From: Streptomyces flavofungini
GTDB taxonomy: Bacteria > Actinomycetota > Actinomycetes > Streptomycetales > Streptomycetaceae
Length of the DNA: 64,000 bases
Assembly: GCF_014650815.1 (NCBI RefSeq)
Contig: NZ_BMVR01000001.1
Coordinates: 859,125 to 923,124, forward strand
Reading direction: 5' to 3'
The stretch's first letter is position 1, and the number at the start of each line of letters is the position of its first letter. A program made the position numbers and the translations under genes. Shown here in pieces: positions 59,252-64,000 of the stretch. The notes under the pieces are model-generated. The model was not told the DNA's origin and did no database searches. It worked only from the letters and a program-made list of their open reading frames with translations.

Positions 59252-60106
59252 GTGACGCCGGCGGGGGCGGTACTCGACGTGCTCGGCGCGGCCGCACGGC
59301 TGCCGCACGCCTTCTTCGGCGCGGCCTCCGCGCCGCCGCGCCCCGGCTTCCGGGCGGCCGTGGTGCCGCCCGGAACCGGCGTCGCGGTGGGCATGTCACC
59401 CCCCGGCTCCGGCATCCGTACGGGCGTGACGCTGCCCCGCACCGGCGACGACCCCCCGGTGACGATCCCGAGCGGCCCCGCGCGGGAGGCGGCCGAGCGC
59501 GAGCTGTCCAAGCCGATGTACCACGAGAACGACCCGAGCCTCCTCCAGCGCGCCCTGAACCGCTTCTGGGGCTGGGTCGACGACCTGTTCGGCGCGGCTT
59601 CCGGGGCGGCCCCGGGCGGTGTGATCGGCCTGGTCGTCATCGTGCTCGCGGTGGTGGCGGTCGCCGCGGCCTTCTGGTGGCGCCTCGGCACCCCCCACCG
59701 CACGCCCACCACCTCGGCGGCACTCTTCGACGACCGCCCGCGCAGCGCCGCCGAGCACCGCACGGCCGCCGAGACGCACGCGGCCCAGGGCCACTGGACC
59801 CAGGCCCTCCAGGAGCGGATGCGGGCGATCGTGCGCTCCCTGGAGGAACGCGCCCTCCTCGACCCGCGCCCCGGCCGCACCGCCGACGAGGCAGCCGCGG
59901 AGGCCGCCCGCCCCCTGCCCGGCCACGAGGACCGCCTGCACGCGGCGGCTCTGGAGTTCGACGACGTGACGTACGGAGGCCGCACGGCCACGGAAGCGGC
60001 GTACCACCGGCTCGCCGACCTGGACCGCGACCTGGAACACACCAAGCCGCTCCTCACCACCACACCCGACGCCCCGGCCAGCGCCTCCTGGGGAGCCATC
60101 CGATGA
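59252..60106 (+). CDS. DUF4129 domain protein
   Basis: This 284-aa protein has a long variable N-terminus, the conserved REAAERELSKPMYHENDPSLLQRALNRFW segment read in two parts across residues about 70-105, one membrane span (VIGLVVIVLAVVAVAAAFWW) and a cytoplasmic DUF4129 domain (HAAQGHWTQALQERMRAIVR, TADEAAAEA). GTG 59252 lies 4 nt after the upstream stop. DUF4129 proteins occur with MoxR/DUF58 genes and may take part in envelope assembly. The next gene overlaps by 4 nt. Confidence 0.85.
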   Translation: MTPAGAVLDVLGAAARLPHAFFGAASAPPRPGFRAAVVPPGTGVAVGMSPPGSGIRTGVTLPRTGDDPPVTIPSGPAREAAERELSKPMYHENDPSLLQRALNRFWGWVDDLFGAASGAAPGGVIGLVVIVLAVVAVAAAFWWRLGTPHRTPTTSAALFDDRPRSAAEHRTAAETHAAQGHWTQALQERMRAIVRSLEERALLDPRPGRTADEAAAEAARPLPGHEDRLHAAALEFDDVTYGGRTATEAAYHRLADLDRDLEHTKPLLTTTPDAPASASWGAIR

Positions 60107-61560
60107 CGGACTCCCCCGGCACCCCGCCCACACCTACGCCCCACACGCCCCAGGCCCCCGCCGGGCCACCCACCAGCGCCCCCGGAGCACCCGCCAGCAC
60201 GCCCGCCACGCCCACCGCCGCCCCCGCACCGGCCACCGACGGCCCGCCCCCTGCCGATGGATCGACCCCCGTCAGCGGACCACCGGACGCCCCGTCGACC
60301 TCGACGGCCCCCACCCCCCGCCAGCTCTGGACCCGCACCCGAGGAATCGTTCTCGCCGCCGTCGTCCTCCTGGGAACCGCCGTCGCCATCGCGGCCGTCC
60401 GCTCCAACGCCGAGCACGGCAAACTCGATCCGCGCTCCGCCGACCCCTACGGCAGCCGCGCCGTCGCCGAACTCCTCGCCGACCGGGGCGTGTCCACGCG
60501 CGTCGTCACCACCACCGCCGAGGCGCGGTCCGCCGCGGGCCCCGACACCACCCTCCTGGTGGCCAACCCGGACCTGCTCACCGACCGTCAGCAGTCCCAA
60601 CTGCACGACGCCACCGAGGGCTCCGGCGGCCGCACCGTCCTGGTCGCCCCCGGCACCCCGTCGGTGGCGAAGCTCGCCCCCGGGGTCGCCGCGGACGCCA
60701 CCCCCAGCGACGACTCGACGCTGTCCCCGGACTGCGACCTGCCCGCGGCCCGCCGCGCCGGCTCCGCGGACGTCGGCGGCATCCGCTACGACTCCCTCGC
60801 CCCCGGCGCCGAGTCCTGCTACCGCTACGACGGCCTGCCCAGCCTTCTCGTACTCCCCAGCACGACCGCGAAGGACGGCTCTCCGGAGACCGGCGACAAC
60901 CCGGAGGACACCCCACAGGAAGCCCAGGAAGGCACCACGGGGAACACCCCGGAGAAGTCCCCGGCGCGCGGCGACACGGTCGTCCTCGGCGCCCCCGACA
61001 TCCTCCACAACGACCGCCTCGACAAGCACGGCAATGCCTCGCTCGCCCTGCAACTGCTCGGTTCGCGCCCCCACTTGGTCTGGTACCTCCCCTCGCTCTC
61101 CGACGACGCGGTCGACGACACAGCCGACGACAGCTTCTTCGACCTGATCCCCTCCGGCTGGCTCTGGGGCACGCTGCAGCTCACCTTCGCCGCCGTCCTC
61201 GCGGCCCTGTGGCGCGCCCGCCGCCTCGGCCCCCTCGTCCCCGAGAAACTCCCCGTCGCGATCCGCGCCTCCGAGACCGCCGAGGGCCGCGCCCGCCTCT
61301 ACCGCAAGGCCGACGCCCGCGACCGCGCCGCCGCGGCCCTGCGCGCGGCCACCCGCACCCGACTCGCCCCCCTCATCGGCGTCCCCACCGCCCAGGCCCA
61401 TACGCCCGAAGCGCTCCTGTCCGCCCTGACCAGCCGTCTCCGCACGCCCGGCCAGGACCTGCTCCCCCTCCTCTTCGGCCCGCCCCCCGGCGACGACGCA
61501 GGGCTCATCGCCCTCGCCGACCAACTCGACGCCCTCGAAAGTGAGGTACGTACTTCATGA
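60103..61560 (+). CDS. DUF4350 domain membrane protein
   Basis: The 485-aa protein has a Pro/Thr/Ala-rich N-terminus of about 75 residues, a membrane span (GIVLAAVVLLGTAVAIAAV), an extracytoplasmic DUF4350 domain (DPYGSRAVAELLADRGVSTR, a GATase-like fold in this family), a second span near residue 365 and a cytoplasmic tail. It carries an internal acidic linker (GDNPEDTPQEAQEG). ATG 60103 is in the ATGA overlap with the DUF4129 gene. Its partner genes suggest work with the MoxR ATPase; no enzymatic activity is established. Confidence 0.85.
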   Translation: MTDSPGTPPTPTPHTPQAPAGPPTSAPGAPASTPATPTAAPAPATDGPPPADGSTPVSGPPDAPSTSTAPTPRQLWTRTRGIVLAAVVLLGTAVAIAAVRSNAEHGKLDPRSADPYGSRAVAELLADRGVSTRVVTTTAEARSAAGPDTTLLVANPDLLTDRQQSQLHDATEGSGGRTVLVAPGTPSVAKLAPGVAADATPSDDSTLSPDCDLPAARRAGSADVGGIRYDSLAPGAESCYRYDGLPSLLVLPSTTAKDGSPETGDNPEDTPQEAQEGTTGNTPEKSPARGDTVVLGAPDILHNDRLDKHGNASLALQLLGSRPHLVWYLPSLSDDAVDDTADDSFFDLIPSGWLWGTLQLTFAAVLAALWRARRLGPLVPEKLPVAIRASETAEGRARLYRKADARDRAAAALRAATRTRLAPLIGVPTAQAHTPEALLSALTSRLRTPGQDLLPLLFGPPPGDDAGLIALADQLDALESEVRTS

Positions 61561-62540
61561 TGGACCCGACCACTGACAACGCCGGGAGCTCCGGCGGCGC
61601 CCGCTCCTCCCTGGAGTCCCTGCGCACGGAGATCTCCAAGGCCGTGGTCGGCCAGGACCCCGCCGTCACCGGCCTCGTCGTGGCCCTGCTCTGCCGCGGC
61701 CACGTCCTGCTCGAAGGCGTCCCGGGCGTCGCCAAGACCCTGCTCGTACGCGCCCTCGCCGCGTCCCTCGAACTCGACACCAAGCGCGTCCAGTTCACCC
61801 CCGACCTGATGCCCAGCGACGTCACGGGCTCCCTCGTCTACGACGCCCGCACCACCGAGTTCTCCTTCCAGCCGGGTCCGGTCTTCACCAATCTCCTGCT
61901 CGCCGACGAAATCAACCGCACCCCGCCCAAGACCCAGTCGTCCCTCCTCGAAGCGATGGAGGAACGCCAGGTCACGGTCGACGGCACCCCGCGCCCCCTC
62001 CCCGAGCCGTTCCTCGTCGCCGCCACCCAGAACCCGGTCGAGTACGAGGGCACGTATCCCCTCCCCGAGGCCCAGCTGGACCGTTTCCTCTTGAAGTTGA
62101 CGGTCCCCCTGCCCAGCCGCCAGGACGAGATCGCCGTCCTGACGCGCCACGCGGACGGCTTCAACCCGCGCGACCTGCGCGCCGCCGGCGTGCGCCCCGT
62201 GGCGGGCCCCGAGGACCTGGAGGCGGCCCGCGCGGCCGTCGCGAAGACAGCCGTCTCCTCTGAAATCACCGCCTACGTAGTCGACATCTGCCGCGCCACC
62301 CGCGAATCGCCGTCCCTCACGCTCGGCGTGTCCCCGCGCGGCGCCACAGCCCTGCTCTCCACGGCCCGCGCCTGGGCCTGGCTGACGGGCCGCGACTACG
62401 TCATCCCCGACGATGTGAAGGCCCTCGCCCTCCCCGCGCTCCGCCACCGCGTCCAACTGCGCCCCGAGGCCGAGATGGAGGGCGTGACGGCCGACTCGGT
62501 CATCAACGCGATCCTCGCCCACGTCCCGGTGCCCCGCTGA
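61557..62540 (+). CDS. MoxR family AAA+ ATPase
   Basis: The 327-aa ATPase has Walker A GVPGVAKT (54-61), Walker B LLADEIN (114-120), sensor ATQNPVEYEGTYPLPEAQ and the arginine-finger region LDRFLL. MoxR ATPases act as chaperones that insert cofactors or assemble complexes together with DUF58 and von Willebrand-A type proteins. It overlaps the DUF4350 gene (ATGA) and the DUF58 gene (one base), forming a tightly coupled unit. Targets are unknown. Confidence 0.95.
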   Translation: MMDPTTDNAGSSGGARSSLESLRTEISKAVVGQDPAVTGLVVALLCRGHVLLEGVPGVAKTLLVRALAASLELDTKRVQFTPDLMPSDVTGSLVYDARTTEFSFQPGPVFTNLLLADEINRTPPKTQSSLLEAMEERQVTVDGTPRPLPEPFLVAATQNPVEYEGTYPLPEAQLDRFLLKLTVPLPSRQDEIAVLTRHADGFNPRDLRAAGVRPVAGPEDLEAARAAVAKTAVSSEITAYVVDICRATRESPSLTLGVSPRGATALLSTARAWAWLTGRDYVIPDDVKALALPALRHRVQLRPEAEMEGVTADSVINAILAHVPVPR

Positions 62541-63850
62541 TGCCCCTGACCGGCCGCACCGCGCTCCTGGCGGCCCTGGGCTCCCTCCCCGTAGGCATCG
62601 TGGAGCCCAGTTGGACCGGCATCCTCGCGGTCAACGCCCCGCTGGCCCTGGCCTGCGCCTGCGACTTCGCCCTGGCCGCTCCGGTACGTCGCCTCGGCCT
62701 GACCCGCTCCGGCGGCACTTCCGTACGCCTCGGCGAGCCCGCGGACGTCCAGCTCACCGTCACCAACCCCACCAACCGCCGCTTGCGCGCCGAGGTCCGC
62801 GACGCCTGGCCGCCGAGCAGTTGGCGGCCGGGCACCGAGGTCACCGCGTCCAGGAACCCCCTCGACGTCCCATCCGGCGAACGCCGCCGCATCACGACCC
62901 GTCTGCGCCCCACCCGCCGCGGCGACCACCGGGCCGACCGCGTCACGATCCGCTCGAAGGGCCCCCTGGGCCTGTTCAGCCGCCAGGGCAGCCACCGAGT
63001 CCCCTGGACTCTCCGCGTCCTGCCGCCGTTCGCCAGCCGCAAGCACCTGCCGTCAAAACTGGCCCGCCTGCGTGAACTCGACGGCCGCACCAGCGTGCTG
63101 ATCCGCGGTCAGGGCACGGAGTTCGACAGCCTCCGCGAGTACGTTCCCGGCGACGACACCCGCTCCATCGACTGGCGCGCCACCGCACGTCAGTCCTCGG
63201 TGGCCGTCCGCACCTGGCGCCCCGAACGGGACCGCCACATCCTCCTGGTCCTCGACACCGGCCGCACCTCCGCGGGCCGCGTCGGCGACGCCCCACGCCT
63301 CGACGCGTCGATGGATGCCGCTCTCCTCCTCGCCGCCCTTGCCTCCCGCGCGGGCGACCGCGTGGACCTCCTCGCCTACGACCGCCGGGTACGCGCCCTG
63401 GTCCAGGGCAAGGCCGCAGGCGATGTGCTGCCGTCCCTCGTCAACGCCCTGGCCCCCCTCGAACCCGAGCTCGTCGAGACTGACGCCCGCGGCCTCACGG
63501 CGACAGCGCTCCGCGCCGCCCCCCGAAGCTCTCTGATCGTGCTGCTCACGAGCCTCGAAGCGGCCCCCATCGAGGAGGGCCTGCTGCCGGTACTCTCCCG
63601 ACTCACGCAGCGCCACACGGTGCTGGTCGCCTCGGTCGCCGACCCGCACATCACCCGGATGGCGAAGTCCCGGGGAACGGCAGAGGCCGTGTACGACGCG
63701 GCAGCAGCAGCCCAGGCGCAGGCAGAACGCCAACGCACAGCGGAACAACTCACCCGCCACGGCGTCACGGTCGTCGACGCCACCCCCGACAATCTGCCGC
63801 CCGCACTGGCTGACGCCTACTTGTCCCTGAAGGCAGCGGGCCGCCTGTGA
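62540..63850 (+). CDS. DUF58 domain protein (vWA-like)
   Basis: The 436-aa protein begins with two membrane segments (about 7-48), then a beta-rich stretch, the DUF58 signature REYVPGDDTRSIDWRATAR (199-217) and a vWA-like domain (LVLDTGRTSAG, LIVLLTSLE). DUF58 proteins work with MoxR ATPases. Its ATG shares a base with the MoxR stop. It is the last gene before the rRNA terminator. The final 50 residues are Ala/Gln-rich and helical. Confidence 0.92.
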   Translation: MPLTGRTALLAALGSLPVGIVEPSWTGILAVNAPLALACACDFALAAPVRRLGLTRSGGTSVRLGEPADVQLTVTNPTNRRLRAEVRDAWPPSSWRPGTEVTASRNPLDVPSGERRRITTRLRPTRRGDHRADRVTIRSKGPLGLFSRQGSHRVPWTLRVLPPFASRKHLPSKLARLRELDGRTSVLIRGQGTEFDSLREYVPGDDTRSIDWRATARQSSVAVRTWRPERDRHILLVLDTGRTSAGRVGDAPRLDASMDAALLLAALASRAGDRVDLLAYDRRVRALVQGKAAGDVLPSLVNALAPLEPELVETDARGLTATALRAAPRSSLIVLLTSLEAAPIEEGLLPVLSRLTQRHTVLVASVADPHITRMAKSRGTAEAVYDAAAAAQAQAERQRTAEQLTRHGVTVVDATPDNLPPALADAYLSLKAAGRL

Positions 63851-63900
63851 GACAACGAGCCGTGGGAAAGGAAGAAGAGAAAGCCACCGGAACGCAAAAA

Positions 63901-63942
63901 AAAGCCGTATCCCCCGAGTCGAAACTCGGGGGATACGGCTTT
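63901..63942 (-). terminator. rRNA operon terminator, bidirectional
   Basis: A perfect 19-bp stem (63901-63919 with 63924-63942) with loop CGAA. Read on the minus strand it is followed by eight T residues, a textbook intrinsic terminator placed 11 nt after the 5S rRNA. It also sits 50 nt after the DUF58 gene on the plus strand. Confidence 0.95.
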
Positions 63943-63952
63943 ATCAAAATTA

Positions 63953-64000
63953 GTTCGGCGGCGTCCTACTCTCCCACAGGGTCCCCCCTGCAGTACCATC
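63953..64000 (-). rRNA. rrf: 5S rRNA, 3' part (cut by right edge)
   Basis: The reverse complement reads GATGGTACTGCAGGGGGG, then the ACCC-TGTGGGAGAGTAGGACGCCG segment in two parts, ending CCGCCGAAC. This is the conserved 3' half of actinobacterial 5S rRNA. The rest of the gene, and presumably 23S and 16S, lie to the right of the window. Confidence 0.95.

Noticed and set aside
57244..61524. 1426-codon open frame on the minus strand
   Set aside because: It crosses mtnA in another frame and is antisense to several plus-strand genes with clear families. Composition is typical of a GC-bias shadow.
1..64000. CRISPR arrays, insertion sequences, integrases, tRNA genes
   Set aside because: None found. 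The repeats present are short tandem or interspersed units without the spacer/repeat pattern of CRISPR, and no transposase or integrase motif was seen in any frame.

Overview
This window is high-GC actinobacterial DNA, almost certainly a Streptomyces chromosome. The evidence is the strong third-position GC bias, GTG starts, ATGA/GTGA translational coupling, and a conserved block of gdhB-type glutamate dehydrogenase, secA, hpf, comFC-like, lpqB, mtrB, mtrA and mtnA. An rRNA operon begins at the right edge: the 3' end of a 5S rRNA and its terminator are on the minus strand. I see no tRNA genes, insertion sequences, integrases or CRISPR arrays.

Left third (1-27033): a cell-wall glycopolymer island in two blocks. 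Block A (1-12991) has a glycosyltransferase-4/Stealth fusion cut by the left edge, two GT2/CDP-glycerol glycerophosphotransferase-like (TagF-like) fusions in divergent orientation, a multi-pass membrane glycosyltransferase candidate, a GT2 with a leaderless promoter, and galE. Block B (19965-27033) has a TetR regulator with twin operators, a TagGH-type ABC-2 exporter, a third GT2/TagF-like fusion and another GT2. Between them lie an imine-reductase-like dehydrogenase and a MacB/FtsX-type ABC transporter facing a two-component system. The transporter and a 54-aa membrane protein share a strikingly similar promoter with a 16-bp palindrome, so the four genes look like one regulon.

Middle (27034-47907): an XRE/TPR regulator with a palindromic divergent operator; a MurE-like ligase outside any division cluster, behind a 9-bp tandem repeat; a probable unannotated 31-aa acidic peptide; and a coupled operon of polyprenol-phosphate sugar synthase, GtrA flippase and a second membrane GT paralogous to the one in block A. 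Then come the 1689-aa NAD-glutamate dehydrogenase, a DJ-1/PfpI protein, a HAD hydrolase, a DUF6912 protein, an Rv3235-family gene carrying a TTA (bldA) codon, secA, a GNAT acetyltransferase and a YcaQ/AlkX-like DNA glycosylase.

Right third (47908-64000): an orphan NarL-type response regulator, long-form HPF, a ComF-like phosphoribosyltransferase with a large low-complexity insertion, lpqB-mtrB-mtrA (MtrB with a long acidic tail), a 35-aa membrane peptide, mtnA, and a five-gene membrane/MoxR/DUF58 operon that runs into the 5S terminator.

Start codons were chosen by Shine-Dalgarno spacing, gene overlap and homology memory. No database search was possible, so family names rest on recognised motifs.
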